A stretch of 64,000 nt of DNA from Polynucleobacter cosmopolitanus (GTDB lineage Bacteria > Pseudomonadota > Gammaproteobacteria > Burkholderiales > Burkholderiaceae). The position numbers and the translations under genes are program-made. Below the pieces are notes generated by a model that ran no database searches, was not told the DNA's origin, and saw only the letters and a list, made by a program, of their open reading frames with translations. Every line of letters begins with the position of its first letter. The first letter of the stretch is position 1. Positions 15,192 through 25,329 of the stretch are shown one piece after another. The stretch covers positions 310,001-374,000 of the forward strand of contig NZ_NJGG01000001.1 of the NCBI RefSeq assembly GCF_002224225.1. The letters are read 5' to 3'.

Positions 15192-16952
15192 TCACATTTT
15201 TTCAGGTGCTGATACACCTAAAATACCTAATCCATTAGCAATCACTTGTTTGGTCGCTAAGAGTAAAGCCAAGCGCGCTGAGCGAATGTTTTCCTCATCG
15301 ACCAACACTCTATCTGCATTGTAAAAAGTGTGGAAATCGCTGGCCAAGTCTCTTAAATAAAATGCCAAGGAATGAGGCGTCATGTCTTTTGCTGCCTCAG
15401 CCAACACATCAGAGTACTCAGATAAACGGGTTAAAAGCATATTAGATGCGTGACTATCTAATGCAAGAAGAGATGCTGACTTCAGACTATTCTCATCCCC
15501 CGCCCATTGCCTCAAAATTGAACAAATTCTAGCGTGTGCATATTGGACATAGAAAACAGGATTTTCATCATTTTGTTTTAATGCCAAATCAATATCGAAG
15601 ACAAATTCAGTGTCAGCTTTACGAGATATCAAGAAGAATCGAACAGCGTCTCTGCCACGGCGAATCGCATCTTGACGCTCAGCATCATTCATGTCAGCTG
15701 TCACACCACCCGACCACTCGATGAGATCTCTAACTGTCACATAAGAGCCAGCGCGCTTAGATATCTTGACCTCTTCGCCACCTTTCATCACGGTGACCAT
15801 TTTGTGCAACACGTACTGCGGATAATCTTTCGGAATATCCCAAGACCGCTTCTGTGCAACACCTTGGATACCAGAACGCACCCGGGCAATCGTGCCATGG
15901 TGATCACTGCCTTGGATATTGATCACATGAGTAAAGCCTCGTGACCATTTGCTGGCATGATAAGCAACATCTGGAACAAAATATGTGTAGCTACCATCTG
16001 ACTTTTTCATGACACGATCTTTGTCATCGCCATCATCAGTGGTGCGTAACCAAAGAGCACCCTCGGCTTCAAAGCTCTTGCCAACTGACGCTAAATCAGC
16101 AACAACCGATGCCACACTGCCATCACTGTACAAAGATGATTCCAAGTAATAGCAATCAAATTGAACGCCAAATGAGTGCAGGTCAATGTCTTGCTCTTTA
16201 CGCAAATAAGCCACAGCAAATTGACGAATAGATTCGATGTTGTTGATATCACCATCTGCATGCACAGGCTGACCGTCTGAAGCTGCCACTGTGGCTTTGG
16301 CTAAATAGTCTTTTGCAATATCCGCAATGTACTCACCGTTATAGGCAGATTCCGGCCAGTCCTTATCGCCAGGATTCAAACCTTTTGCCCTTGCTTGAAC
16401 AGAAATGGCCAAATTTTGTATCTGCACACCAGCATCGTTGTAATAAAACTCTTTGTGAACCGACCAACCTTGGGTTTTCAAAATATTCGATAGAGCATCA
16501 CCCAGCGCTGCCTGGCGGCCATGACCCACATGCAGTGGGCCGGTTGGGTTTGCAGAAACAAACTCAACCAATACTTTTTTACCCAGTTCAGCTTGCTGAC
16601 CATAACAATTGCCATCAGCAAATACTTTTCCAATCACTTGCAAGCGAGCTTTTTGAGTCAAGCGTAAATTAATGAATCCTGGACCCGCAATTTCAGCACT
16701 CGCAATTAATTCTTGGGCTCCTGTTTGAGCCATTAACTTCTCAACAAATACTTGTGCCAATTCCCTTGGATTAGCTTTCCACGCCTTAGACAACTGCATA
16801 GCAATATTGGTGGCCAAATCGCCGTGCTCGACGACTTTTGGTCGCTCCACATGAGGCTCTGGCAATGGATCCAGAATGCTTCGCTCTTTAGCGATCTCAG
16901 CTAAAGCGGCTTGCATCAATGAAATAATTTGTTTTTTAATGGCTGGTAGCAT
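15192..16952 (-). CDS. argS: Arginyl-tRNA synthetase
   Basis: ArgRS charges tRNA-Arg. This class I enzyme of 586 residues has the N-terminal tRNA-recognition domain (Add-1), the HIGH-type motif [10 protein letters not shown], and a KMSKS-equivalent [12 protein letters not shown], and ends with a helical anticodon-binding domain finishing in LGVSAPEKM. The length is normal. It leads the argS-SPOR-dsbA minus-strand run and is divergent from the DUF1840 gene with only 44 bases between starts. Confidence 0.97.
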   Translation of the reverse strand: MLPAIKKQIISLMQAALAEIAKERSILDPLPEPHVERPKVVEHGDLATNIAMQLSKAWKANPRELAQVFVEKLMAQTGAQELIASAEIAGPGFINLRLTQKARLQVIGKVFADGNCYGQQAELGKKVLVEFVSANPTGPLHVGHGRQAALGDALSNILKTQGWSVHKEFYYNDAGVQIQNLAISVQARAKGLNPGDKDWPESAYNGEYIADIAKDYLAKATVAASDGQPVHADGDINNIESIRQFAVAYLRKEQDIDLHSFGVQFDCYYLESSLYSDGSVASVVADLASVGKSFEAEGALWLRTTDDGDDKDRVMKKSDGSYTYFVPDVAYHASKWSRGFTHVINIQGSDHHGTIARVRSGIQGVAQKRSWDIPKDYPQYVLHKMVTVMKGGEEVKISKRAGSYVTVRDLIEWSGGVTADMNDAERQDAIRRGRDAVRFFLISRKADTEFVFDIDLALKQNDENPVFYVQYAHARICSILRQWAGDENSLKSASLLALDSHASNMLLTRLSEYSDVLAEAAKDMTPHSLAFYLRDLASDFHTFYNADRVLVDEENIRSARLALLLATKQVIANGLGILGVSAPEKM

Positions 16953-16996
16953 AGAGGTTTAGTTTATCAGTTAACTTTTGGTGTTAATCTTTGCTA

Positions 16997-17326
16997 ATGT
17001 TATATAAATTTCAATGTAAAAAAGCTGCAGATGTTTTGATGTTAGAAGACCTAACCTCAAAGATCTTTGCCATCATCGGTAGGCCTTTGGAGCCCAGGGG
17101 TATCTTTCTGCTTGAACAATTGCCAATTGCCATTGCAAAGTTAGAAGCTGCCATTGCAGAAGACCTGGAACGCAAAAAGAATTCCCCTGAAAACACCCCC
17201 TCAGAATCTTCTGAAGAATCTGGCCACAGCATCAACCATGATCGTTTAGGGCAAAGAGCATATCCATTCATCAACTTACTCAAAGAAGCTTTGCTTAAGA
17301 AAGAGATGGTGTCTTGGGGCGTTTAA
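16997..17326 (+). CDS. DUF1840 family protein
   Basis: This is a 109-residue protein with the DUF1840 opening [16 protein letters not shown] and the conserved [26 protein letters not shown] Ser/Glu-rich linker (about 62-75) separates this from a C-terminal helical segment, [19 protein letters not shown]. Function is unknown; the family is nearly restricted to betaproteobacteria. I chose ATG at 16997 over the upstream TTG. Its last 32 bases overlap the convergent metH gene. Confidence 0.82.
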   Translation: MLYKFQCKKAADVLMLEDLTSKIFAIIGRPLEPRGIFLLEQLPIAIAKLEAAIAEDLERKKNSPENTPSESSEESGHSINHDRLGQRAYPFINLLKEALLKKEMVSWGV

Positions 17327-20009
17327 CAAAATCCTCGAGCTGATCTTCACCAATGCGACCCACATCAAAGTATTGAGCCTGTGGGTTTGCCAAATAGAAA
17401 CCACTGACGCTAGACGATGGCGTCATGGCCATGGACTCAGTCAAAGCCATATCAACTTCATCAGCCTTTAAGCATTCAAACATGTCTTTTTTAACCAAGT
17501 GATCTGGACATGCTGGGTAACCAGGGGCTGGACGAATACCTTGGTACTTTTCCTGAATCAAATCTTCATTGCTGAGACCCTCATCAGTGACGTAGCCCCA
17601 AAGTTCAGTTCTCACCCTTTGATGCATCTTTTCAGCGAACGCTTCAGCGAATCTGTCTGCCAAAGCCTTGAGCATGATTGAGCTGTAATCATCATGCTTG
17701 TCTTCAAACTCTTTCAGCTTCTTTTCAATCGCATGTCCTGCTGTTACCGCAAACATGCCAACATAATCAGAAACTCCCGAATCTTTCGGTGCGACAAAAT
17801 CAGCCAAACAACGATTTGGTTTCTTGACCCCATCCACAACAGGACGGTCACTTTGCTGACGATAATTCTTCCACGTCAACAAAACATCTTGGCGTGATTC
17901 ATCAGCATAGATTTCAATATCATCGCCAACGCTGTTTGCTGGATAAAGACCAATCACAGCATGGGCTTGTAACCAACGGCCTTGGATGATTTTTTGCAAC
18001 ATTGCTTGAGCATCAGCAAACACCTTCTGCGCTGAATCTCCAACCACCTCATCTTTTAATATCTGCGGGTATTTTCCTGCCAAGTCCCAGGTCTGAAAGA
18101 ATGGTGTCCAGTCAATGCATTGGGCAATGTCTGCTAAATCGTAATTCTTAAAAACACGGCGCCCGATAAATTTAGGCTTGGTAATTTTTTGCTTGCCCCA
18201 ATCAATGATTTCTTTATTGGCTCTTGCTTCTTCAATGCTGATGATGGGAGTTTGTTTTTTATTGGCATGCTGAATCCGAATTCTTTCGTAGTCGGCTTGC
18301 AACTCATCAATGTATTTATCAGCACCTTCTTCTGATAACAAACTAGATGCCACTGAAACTGCTCGGGAAGCATCCGGCACATAAACAACTGGACCTTCAT
18401 AGTGAGGCGCAATTTTTACTGCAGTGTGAACCCTTGATGTGGTGGCGCCACCAATCATCAATGGCATTTTTTTAGATCTGAAGTAATCATCACGCTGCAT
18501 CTCTTCGGCAACGTAGGCCATTTCTTCCAATGACGGAGTGATCAAGCCTGACAATCCGATCAAGTCAGCTTTTTCTTCTTTGGCCTTTTTGAGAATTTCA
18601 TTACAAGGCACCATCACGCCCATGTTCACAACATCAAAGTTGTTACATTGAAGCACCACGGTCACAATATTTTTACCAATATCGTGAACGTCGCCTTTCA
18701 CGGTTGCCATGATGATCTTTCCGCGAGAACGCACATCTCCGCCGCTCTCAAGAATCTGTCGTTTTTCTTCTTCAATGTATGGGATCAAATGAGCCACCGC
18801 TTGCTTCATCACTCGAGCGCTTTTCACCACCTGAGGCAAGAACATCTTTCCAGCACCGAATAAATCACCCACCACATTCATGCCGTCCATCAAAGGCCCT
18901 TCGATGACCTCGATCGGTCGACCTCCGGCTGTTGATATTTCAAGACGCATTTCTTCAGTGTCTTCAACAATGTGCGATGTCACTCCATGCACCAGGGCAT
19001 GGGTTAAACGCTCTCTGACTGAACCCTCACGCCAAGCCAAGGTCTCTTCTGCGCGCGCACCACCACCCTTGTATTCGTCGGCGATCTCTAGCAAACGCTC
19101 CGTGGGAGTCTTGCCATCTTTTTCAGTAAAGCGGTTTAAGACAACATCTTCAACACGTTCTTTTAACTTTGCATCTAAATCAGCATAAACACCCAACTGA
19201 CCGGCATTCACAATGCCCATGTCTAAGCCGGCGCGAATCGCGTGATATAAAAATACTGTATGAATTGCTTCGCGGACAACATCGTTGCCCCTGAATGAGA
19301 AACTCACGTTAGAAACACCACCGCTGACTTTTGCACCAGGCAAGTTAGCTTTTATCCATGCCGTTGCCTGAATAAAGTCATTGGCATAGTTATCGTGCTC
19401 ATCAATACCAGTGGCAATCGCAAAAATATTCGGATCGAAAATAATATCTTCTGGAGGAAAGTCGAGCTCATCCACCAAAATCTTGTAGCTTCTTTGGCAA
19501 ATCTCAATTTTTCGCTGATAAGTATCAGCCTGACCTTTTTCATCAAAGGCCATGACCACAGTCGCTGCACCGTAGCGTCGAATCAATTTCGCTTGATGCC
19601 TGAATAAGTCTTCGCCCTCTTTCATAGAAATCGAGTTGACGATGGCCTTACCTTGAACACATTGCAATCCTGCCTCGATGACTGACCATTTTGATGAGTC
19701 AATCATGATGGGTACTCTAGAAATATCAGGCTCTGAAGCAATCAAATTTAAAAAGCGCACCATCGCAGCTTTTGAATCCAACATCGCCTCATCCATGTTG
19801 ATATCAATGATCTGTGCACCGTTCTCAACTTGCTGTCTTGCAACTGATAAAGCTTCATCGTATTGCTCATTCAAAATCATTCTTGCAAATGCTTTTGAAC
19901 CTGTGACGTTGGTTCTCTCACCAACGTTCACAAAGCCCACGTGCGGGCTGATATTGCATGGCTCTAAACCAGATAATTTCATTGGAGGGATCTGTTTTGT
20001 TGCTGACAT
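17295..20009 (-). CDS. metH: Methionine synthase, pterin-, cobalamin- and activation-domain part
   Basis: This is the C-terminal three-domain portion of cobalamin-dependent methionine synthase (904 residues). In order: a pterin-binding domain ([13 protein letters not shown] near 30-42), a cap and cobalamin domain with the cobalt-binding [10 protein letters not shown] (His442), then the activation domain with the SAM-binding [11 protein letters not shown] near the end. The homocysteine-binding domain is missing and encoded by the upstream gene, which overlaps by one base (TGATG). AAGGAG lies 9 bases before ATG 20009. Together the two proteins should rebuild one enzyme. I see no cobalamin riboswitch in the short leader of the pair. 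Confidence 0.95.
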   Translation of the reverse strand: MSATKQIPPMKLSGLEPCNISPHVGFVNVGERTNVTGSKAFARMILNEQYDEALSVARQQVENGAQIIDINMDEAMLDSKAAMVRFLNLIASEPDISRVPIMIDSSKWSVIEAGLQCVQGKAIVNSISMKEGEDLFRHQAKLIRRYGAATVVMAFDEKGQADTYQRKIEICQRSYKILVDELDFPPEDIIFDPNIFAIATGIDEHDNYANDFIQATAWIKANLPGAKVSGGVSNVSFSFRGNDVVREAIHTVFLYHAIRAGLDMGIVNAGQLGVYADLDAKLKERVEDVVLNRFTEKDGKTPTERLLEIADEYKGGGARAEETLAWREGSVRERLTHALVHGVTSHIVEDTEEMRLEISTAGGRPIEVIEGPLMDGMNVVGDLFGAGKMFLPQVVKSARVMKQAVAHLIPYIEEEKRQILESGGDVRSRGKIIMATVKGDVHDIGKNIVTVVLQCNNFDVVNMGVMVPCNEILKKAKEEKADLIGLSGLITPSLEEMAYVAEEMQRDDYFRSKKMPLMIGGATTSRVHTAVKIAPHYEGPVVYVPDASRAVSVASSLLSEEGADKYIDELQADYERIRIQHANKKQTPIISIEEARANKEIIDWGKQKITKPKFIGRRVFKNYDLADIAQCIDWTPFFQTWDLAGKYPQILKDEVVGDSAQKVFADAQAMLQKIIQGRWLQAHAVIGLYPANSVGDDIEIYADESRQDVLLTWKNYRQQSDRPVVDGVKKPNRCLADFVAPKDSGVSDYVGMFAVTAGHAIEKKLKEFEDKHDDYSSIMLKALADRFAEAFAEKMHQRVRTELWGYVTDEGLSNEDLIQEKYQGIRPAPGYPACPDHLVKKDMFECLKADEVDMALTESMAMTPSSSVSGFYLANPQAQYFDVGRIGEDQLEDFVKRPKTPSLS

Positions 20010-21046
20010 CACACAGACTCCTTATAAGCATTCCAACGACGACTTGATCTCTTCGCTACGGCATCTGCAATTGCCTTGATATGCGCAGGCGTTGTTCCGC
20101 AGCAGCCGCCCACCAAATTCACCAAACCATCTTTAGAGAATTCATCCAATAATCTAGATGTCATTTCAGGCGTTTCATCAAAGCCTGTATCGCTCATAGG
20201 ATTAGGCAGGCCTGCGTTGGGATAACAAGAAACAGCAACATCACATACCTTGGCTAATTCGGCAATGTATGGGCGCATCAGCGTTGCGCCCAATGCGCAA
20301 TTAAGTCCAAACGTCAAAGGCTTGGCGTGGCGCAAGCTATTCCAAAACGCCTCGACTGTTTGACCTGACAAAATTCGCCCTGATGCATCTGTCACTGTTC
20401 CAGAAATCATGATTGGCAAGCGAACTTGCTTTTCTTCAAAGAACTCATCAATTGCAAACAAAGCGGCTTTAGCATTGAGCGTATCGAAAATTGTTTCAAC
20501 CAAAAACACATCTGCGCCACCTTCATACAAAGCTTCAACCTGCTCTTTATATGCTTGACGCAATTGCTCAAACGTCACGTTTCTAACAGCCGGGTCATTC
20601 ACATCCGGAGAAATGCTGGCAGTCTTTGGAGTTGGTCCTACAGCACCAGCAACAAATCTTGGTTTGTCTGGTGTTGAAAATTCATCACAAGCTTGCTTGG
20701 CTAATTTAGCCGCAGCCAAATTCATCTCTCTGGCCAATTCAGGCATTTTGTAATCATCTTGAGCAATCGTGGTTGCACCAAATGTATTTGTTTCAATCAA
20801 ATCTGCACCAGCCGCCAAATACTGACGATGAATATCTAAAATGATTTCTGGGTGCGTGATATTTAGCAACTCATTATTGCCTTTTAAATCAATGGCATGA
20901 TTTTCAAAACGAGTTGACTCTGGCAAACCGCGGTATTGCTGTTCATTTAATTTGCGTTGCTGAATCATGGTGCCCATGGCACCATCCAAGACCAAAATAC
21001 GGTCTTTTAATAATTGAGGCAAGTTTGCGCCGCGGGTATAAAGCAT
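20009..21046 (-). CDS. metH: Homocysteine S-methyltransferase domain protein (N-terminal half of split MetH)
   Basis: A 345-residue barrel that binds homocysteine through zinc. Ligand cysteines are visible in GLNCALGA and in the C-terminal [10 protein letters not shown]. The N-terminus has [10 protein letters not shown], as in MetH domain 1. It is the first gene of a two-gene operon and overlaps the cobalamin part (TGATG), so equal synthesis by coupled translation is expected. This two-gene arrangement differs from the single 1,200-residue enzyme of enterobacteria but occurs in other Burkholderiales. About 110 bases separate it from divergent phaM. Confidence 0.94.
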   Translation of the reverse strand: MLYTRGANLPQLLKDRILVLDGAMGTMIQQRKLNEQQYRGLPESTRFENHAIDLKGNNELLNITHPEIILDIHRQYLAAGADLIETNTFGATTIAQDDYKMPELAREMNLAAAKLAKQACDEFSTPDKPRFVAGAVGPTPKTASISPDVNDPAVRNVTFEQLRQAYKEQVEALYEGGADVFLVETIFDTLNAKAALFAIDEFFEEKQVRLPIMISGTVTDASGRILSGQTVEAFWNSLRHAKPLTFGLNCALGATLMRPYIAELAKVCDVAVSCYPNAGLPNPMSDTGFDETPEMTSRLLDEFSKDGLVNLVGGCCGTTPAHIKAIADAVAKRSSRRWNAYKESV

Positions 21047-21159
21047 AAGTAAAACTCTTATTTGGTCACAAATGATTGCGACAAATTGATTAAACCTATA
21101 TTTTATCGGTATTACGTATATTTATCTGATTACATTAACTTTTTTATTTGGAGGTCAAA

Positions 21160-21621
21160 ATGTTCGGTGCCATGCCAGATTTCAATCAAAGCCTAGAAAT
21201 GTTTAAAACCATGTGGGGCAATTCGCCAACCCCAGGCAATATGTCAGGCTTTGGCGCTGGAATTGGGGGCGGTGCCGGCATGCCAACCTTGGATATAGAA
21301 GAGCTAGACAAGCGCATTCAGGACCTCAAAAGCGTTGAAAACTGGTTGCAACTGAATATGAACGTCTTGCGCAGCACCATCCAAGGGCTGGAAGTTCAAA
21401 GAGCCACTTTGGAGGCGTTAAAGAGCTTCAGTGCTGCAATGACCCCAGAAGCATTGGCCGAAGCCACCAAAGCAGCCCAAAAGGCTGCCAGCCAAGCCAC
21501 TCAAGCGGCCTCTGATATGGCCACCGAAATGGCTTCAGGCAACTTTACCGGCAAGAAAACCGCAAAACCCCGTCAGAGCAAACCTCGCGCAACAAGTACC
21601 CGCCGCGCCAAAGGTGATTAA
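21160..21621 (+). CDS. phaM: PhaM-like polyhydroxybutyrate granule protein
   Basis: The 153-residue protein opens with MFGAMPDFNQSLEMFKTMWG and has the central segment IEELDKRIQDLKSVENWLQLNMNVLRSTIQGLEVQRATLEAL, which matches PhaM of Cupriavidus. It then has an Ala-rich helix and a Lys/Arg/Ser/Thr-rich tail like histone H1. PhaM activates PHB synthase and ties storage granules to the nucleoid, and the basic tail fits DNA binding. GGAGG at 21150-21154 selects ATG 21160. The last 77 bases encode the basic tail and overlap the convergent hydrolase gene. Confidence 0.85.
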   Translation: MFGAMPDFNQSLEMFKTMWGNSPTPGNMSGFGAGIGGGAGMPTLDIEELDKRIQDLKSVENWLQLNMNVLRSTIQGLEVQRATLEALKSFSAAMTPEALAEATKAAQKAASQATQAASDMATEMASGNFTGKKTAKPRQSKPRATSTRRAKGD

Positions 21622-22603
21622 GGTGGGCGATGGCCTCGCCCATCGCAAAGGTCAACTGGTGCAAATCTAAATCCCGCTTGAATAAAACCGGGACCAAATC
21701 TCTGGCACTTTGTGGGCTGCTCTTACAGGCTGCCAAAGTGTCCGCCAAGCGATCACGATGATGGGCATGCAGTTGCTCAATTCGCACATGAAGCCCTTTA
21801 AAGGGCTTTCCATGGGACGGCAGAATCATGACATCCTCTGGTAATTCTTTTAAAGAAGTCAGAGAATCCAAATAAAGACCCAATGGATCTGCATCAGGCT
21901 CTGTATCAAAGACGCTGACATTGGTTGAAATGCGTGGCAACACCATGTCACCGGAAATCAAGGTTTGAGTCTCATGGCACCACAAACAGGCATGCTCTGG
22001 CGCATGACCATAACCCACCAATACCTGCCAATCCTGTCCACCAATTTGAATCAGCTCTTGATCCATGATTCTTCTAAATCTTGGCGGCACTGAAGAAACC
22101 ATGTTGCTGAAATAATTAGCTCTGGCTCTGATTTTTATCAAGTCTTCTTCATTGGCTAGACCATGACGTGCAAAATGATCTGCAGCACCACCCCCGCCAG
22201 CCACTGATCCAACTTCAGAACCTCTTGGATCAGATAGCCATTTTGCTAAAACATAATCCGTCATCGTCATCCACAAAGGTGCTGACCATCTTTCAGATAA
22301 CCAAGAGGCCAGGCCAATGTGATCTGGATGCATGTGAGTCACAATGATTCTGACGATGGGTAAATTCTCTAGCTCTGCATTAAAAATATTCAACCAAGCA
22401 TTTTTGCTTGCTTCATTAGATACTCCGCAATCCACCAAAGTCCAACCATCCCGGCCCTCAAATGAATCTCTGATTAACCATAAATTAATGTGATCTAAAG
22501 CAAAAGGCAGGGGCATGCGCACCCACTTCAAGCCCGCATGAATCACTTGGGTTGTACCGGTCTTAGGAATCTGATCATCAAACGAATAAATAATTTTTTG
22601 CAT
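21545..22603 (-). CDS. Metallo-beta-lactamase-fold hydrolase
   Basis: A 352-residue cytoplasmic hydrolase. The metal-binding motif THMHPDHIG is present, with further ligands in HAPEHACLW and LPSHGKPF. The C-terminal about 100 residues form the extension common in the GloB/LACTB2-like group. Substrates may be thioesters or other hydrolysable esters; none can be deduced. It is divergent from carbonic anhydrase and convergent with phaM, where its final 77 coding bases lie antisense to the phaM tail. Confidence 0.85.
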   Translation of the reverse strand: MQKIIYSFDDQIPKTGTTQVIHAGLKWVRMPLPFALDHINLWLIRDSFEGRDGWTLVDCGVSNEASKNAWLNIFNAELENLPIVRIIVTHMHPDHIGLASWLSERWSAPLWMTMTDYVLAKWLSDPRGSEVGSVAGGGGAADHFARHGLANEEDLIKIRARANYFSNMVSSVPPRFRRIMDQELIQIGGQDWQVLVGYGHAPEHACLWCHETQTLISGDMVLPRISTNVSVFDTEPDADPLGLYLDSLTSLKELPEDVMILPSHGKPFKGLHVRIEQLHAHHRDRLADTLAACKSSPQSARDLVPVLFKRDLDLHQLTFAMGEAIAHLNHLWRGGYLLREVCSDGVLRFSCR

Positions 22604-22732
22604 ATTAATTTATAGGGTTTTTAAAGCACTCTCATCAACTACCTGTAATATTCATCTATCAGCATCCGTGCCACATCGCTAAACTGCATTTGTGACACAT
22701 CATGATGCCCAATTAATAACGAAAATACGCTC

Positions 22733-23407
22733 ATGATCACATCAAACAATCCTTATATCCTTAGCAAGCTTCTTGAAAACAATAAAGAATGGGTTGACTC
22801 CGTCACTAAAAGCGATCCTGATTACTTTAGCAGACTTGTGCACCAACAGGCCCCTGAATATTTGTGGATTGGCTGCTCAGATTCTCGTGTTCCCGCCAAT
22901 CAAATCACGGGGCTGGCTCCTGGTGAAGTGTTCGTCCATCGCAACATTGCTAACGTAGTCGTTCACACTGATCTCAACGCCTTATCAGTCATTCAATTTG
23001 CTGTTGATCAAATCAAGGTAAAACACATCATTGTGGTGGGCCATTATGGTTGTTCAGGTGTAAAAGCTGCGCAAACAAAAACCAGAATTGGTTTAGCTGA
23101 TAACTGGATCAGGCACATTCAAGACGTTCAAGATAAGCACGGTAAGTATTTAGGGCAAGTTTTGAGAGAGTCAGATCAATTTGATAAGTTATGTGAATTA
23201 AATGTGATTGAGCAAGTGATGAACGTTTGCCAAACCTCGAGCGTTCAAGATGCATGGGCCAGAAATCAAGAAGTCACTGTGCACGGTTGGATCTATGATT
23301 TAAAAGATGGGCAAGTACGAGATCTTGGCATCAGCATCAAAAATTGTAATGAGTTGAATGCCCGCTACCAAACCATCCTAGAAAAAAATTATCCCAAAAG
23401 TGAATAA
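22733..23407 (+). CDS. can: Beta-class carbonic anhydrase
   Basis: The enzyme interconverts CO2 and bicarbonate, needed for biosynthetic carboxylations at air-level CO2. Zinc ligands are Cys48, His104 and Cys107, with the Asp50-Arg52 dyad in GCSDSR. The 224-residue length and C-terminal NARYQTILEKN fit bacterial Can. The gene overlaps DUF1289 by eight bases, and the pair is closed by a strong terminator. Confidence 0.95.
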   Translation: MITSNNPYILSKLLENNKEWVDSVTKSDPDYFSRLVHQQAPEYLWIGCSDSRVPANQITGLAPGEVFVHRNIANVVVHTDLNALSVIQFAVDQIKVKHIIVVGHYGCSGVKAAQTKTRIGLADNWIRHIQDVQDKHGKYLGQVLRESDQFDKLCELNVIEQVMNVCQTSSVQDAWARNQEVTVHGWIYDLKDGQVRDLGISIKNCNELNARYQTILEKNYPKSE

Positions 23408-23594
23408 TCCACAACCCGTTAAGCGTCCTGAGTCGCCTTGTATCAACTTGTGCACCATGGATGATGAAGATCGTTACTGCCTGGGCTGCCATCGAACACT
23501 GGATGAAATTGCCTTATGGTCAAGCCTTGATCAAGAAGAAAAAGAATTAGTTTGGCAACTTCTTGAAGAACGCTCAAACTTAAAAACTAAATAA
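23400..23594 (+). CDS. DUF1289 small cysteine-rich protein
   Basis: A 64-residue protein with the family motif SPCINLCTMDDEDRYCLGCHRTLDEI, whose four cysteines (C-x3-C, C-x2-C) suggest a bound metal. The start is GTG at 23400, inside the end of the carbonic anhydrase gene. DUF1289 proteins have no established role. The family is easily recognised and the short length is normal. Confidence 0.88.
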   Translation: MNNPQPVKRPESPCINLCTMDDEDRYCLGCHRTLDEIALWSSLDQEEKELVWQLLEERSNLKTK

Positions 23595-23626
23595 ATACCA
23601 ATCTATAAATAATGATGTGGAAACAA

Positions 23627-23670
23627 TTTGGCCCCACCTACCAGAAGGTAGATGGGGCCAAACTTTTATT
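23627..23670. terminator. Strong bidirectional rho-independent terminator
   Basis: TTTGGCCCCACCTACC (23627-23642) and GGTAGATGGGGCCAAA (23647-23662) form a 16-position stem with one mismatch and an AGAA loop, followed by CTTTTATT on the plus strand; the minus strand also ends in an A/T-rich tract. It lies between the convergent DUF1289 and Bug-protein genes and can serve both. Confidence 0.9.
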
Positions 23671-23694
23671 GCGCTTATTTAATTAATTTATTAA

Positions 23695-24678
23695 TTAATC
23701 AGCGTAAACGCCAGCCTTCTTGATGATTGGTGTCCACAAATCAATTTGAGCTTTCAAATGAGCTTTGTGACCTGCAGGGCTTGCATTCTTTGCATTAGGA
23801 ATATTAGCGCCTAACTCAGCCATTTTTGCTTTATAGCCAGCATCGTTGATACCTGCTTGAAGGGCTGCAGAAATCTTATCAGTTGCATCCTTAGGAGTGC
23901 CCTTTGGCGCATAAACACCGTGCCAAACGTTCACTTCAAAGTTCTTCAAACCTTGCTCATGCATTGTTGGAATATCTTTGAATGCAGCAATACGTTGCAT
24001 GGTTGTTGCACCGTAAGGTTTTACTGAACCAGCCTTCAATTGGCCTGCCAAGTTTGTAGTTTGATCACACATCAATTGAACTTGACCACCCATCAAATCT
24101 GTCAAAGCAGGAGCGGTTCCTTTGTATGGCACAGTAGTCATGTCTTGCTGAATAGCGCTCATGAACAACAATCCGCATAGATGTGAAGCAGAACCAATAC
24201 CAGCGTTGGCATAGTTAACTTTAGTTCCGTTTGCTTTGATGTAAGCAAGCAATTCAGTTAAGTTTTTTGCTGGCAAATCTTTGTTAGCAACCATGACCAT
24301 TGGCACATCTGCAACCATTCCAAGATGCTCAAAATCTGTCATTGGATCGTAGCCCAAGTTTTTATACAAACCTGGGGCTGTTGACATACCAATGTGATGA
24401 ATCAACACTGTGTAACCATCCTTAGGGGCATTCATTACTTTTTTAGCAGCAATCGTACCGCCAGCACCTGGAGAGTTATCAACGATCACTTGTTGCTTCA
24501 AAGTTTTGCCCATCGCTAGAGCAATTTCACGAGCAACTTTATCAGTTGGACCACCAGCAGCAAATGGAACAACCATGGTTACTGGCTTATCAGCTGGGAA
24601 TGCTGCCTGGGCGCCAGCAGAAAGGCTGCCAGCGATAATACCTACTGCCAACATGGCATGACGAATACTTTTCTTCAT
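23695..24678 (-). CDS. Tripartite tricarboxylate transporter (Bug/TctC family) substrate-binding protein
   Basis: A 327-residue periplasmic binding protein with a clear signal peptide (cleavage near AQAAFP). The Bug-family opening PADKPVTMVVPFAAGGPTD and the carboxylate-binding loop AAGGP, plus VDNSPGAGG, are plain. Bug proteins bind carboxylates or amino acids and usually feed TctAB, but no TctA or TctB gene is present here. Such orphan copies are abundant in Burkholderiales. AGGAGATAATT gives a strong ribosome site. The ligand cannot be predicted. Confidence 0.93.
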   Translation of the reverse strand: MKKSIRHAMLAVGIIAGSLSAGAQAAFPADKPVTMVVPFAAGGPTDKVAREIALAMGKTLKQQVIVDNSPGAGGTIAAKKVMNAPKDGYTVLIHHIGMSTAPGLYKNLGYDPMTDFEHLGMVADVPMVMVANKDLPAKNLTELLAYIKANGTKVNYANAGIGSASHLCGLLFMSAIQQDMTTVPYKGTAPALTDLMGGQVQLMCDQTTNLAGQLKAGSVKPYGATTMQRIAAFKDIPTMHEQGLKNFEVNVWHGVYAPKGTPKDATDKISAALQAGINDAGYKAKMAELGANIPNAKNASPAGHKAHLKAQIDLWTPIIKKAGVYAD

Positions 24679-24868
24679 AATTATCTCCTGTATGGTTGTT
24701 GCCGTAAAAGAAGCAAATCAACACTACGATTGTAAGGAATTATTAAGAAAAATCACTAAAAGTAATTCTTAAAGTGACTGGTGTTTACCCTAGGGCGATC
24801 GAATGAAAGCCTCTAAATTGAAGGCTCAAACAAGCTTAAAACCCATCTTTAATATAAGGGATTTAGCC
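24679..24868. other. 190-base gap between PIN-domain and Bug-protein genes
   Basis: This non-coding gap should hold the Bug gene promoter and the 3' region of the PIN gene. A 7-base inverted repeat, TTAAGAA (24743-24749) and TTCTTAA (24766-24772), could be an operator. A weaker stem AGCCT/AGGCT (24808-24812, 24822-24826) could end the PIN transcript on the minus strand. I see no gene remnant. Confidence 0.35.
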
Positions 24869-25291
24869 TCAGAAGGTAATACAGATTTGATGATCCGAGG
24901 TAATCGTGACTTTTTCTTTAATGGCACGTTTAGCAATTTTTAATACCTGCTTATCTTTACTGATCAATGCCGATGGTCTAAGACTGTAGGCTAAATTAAT
25001 AAAGACTTGATCATCCCGATCTTTGCATTTCCATGGAGCCTGGCAGAGCTCATTATCAGAAATGATTCTTGCCCAACTTTTCCATTGCTCGCCGATGAGA
25101 TGTTGCTGATCTTTGTCCAAAGAAAATTGCTCTCGCCCGATGACGTCTAAGAATTCTGCAAAGGTTTTATCAGTGGCGACTGCATCAAGCAGTTTGGCAT
25201 CAAGCGCTGCTCGCAAAGGATGAGCTCGTTCATCATCAAATACCAAAATATCTAAAAGAATGTTGGTATCTAAAATAATGATTGGCTTCAC
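24869..25291 (-). CDS. PIN-domain putative toxin/ribonuclease (COG1569 type)
   Basis: A 140-residue PIN-fold protein. Conserved acidic residues are in ILDTNILLDIL near the start, an internal Glu in TFAEFLDVIG, and KDRDDQVFINLAYS with SALISKDKQVL. These are the metal-binding acids of PIN ribonucleases. The COG1569 group is annotated as putative toxins of toxin-antitoxin pairs, but the upstream gene is far larger than a normal antitoxin, and none is seen. The start is GTG at 25291. The activity and its antidote are open. Confidence 0.82.
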   Translation of the reverse strand: MKPIIILDTNILLDILVFDDERAHPLRAALDAKLLDAVATDKTFAEFLDVIGREQFSLDKDQQHLIGEQWKSWARIISDNELCQAPWKCKDRDDQVFINLAYSLRPSALISKDKQVLKIAKRAIKEKVTITSDHQICITF

Positions 25292-25329
25292 CTCACCATC
25301 ACCATAAAGTTTTTTCCGCCAGCCTTATC

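Noticed and set aside
18880-19188. Plus-strand 102-codon frame opposite metH
   Set aside because: It is an antisense shadow of a highly conserved enzyme with no ribosome site or recognisable protein features.
21047-21159. Cobalamin riboswitch ahead of metH
   Set aside because: The leader is only about 100 bases and shows no B12-box-like core; the region looks like a plain divergent promoter with phaM.
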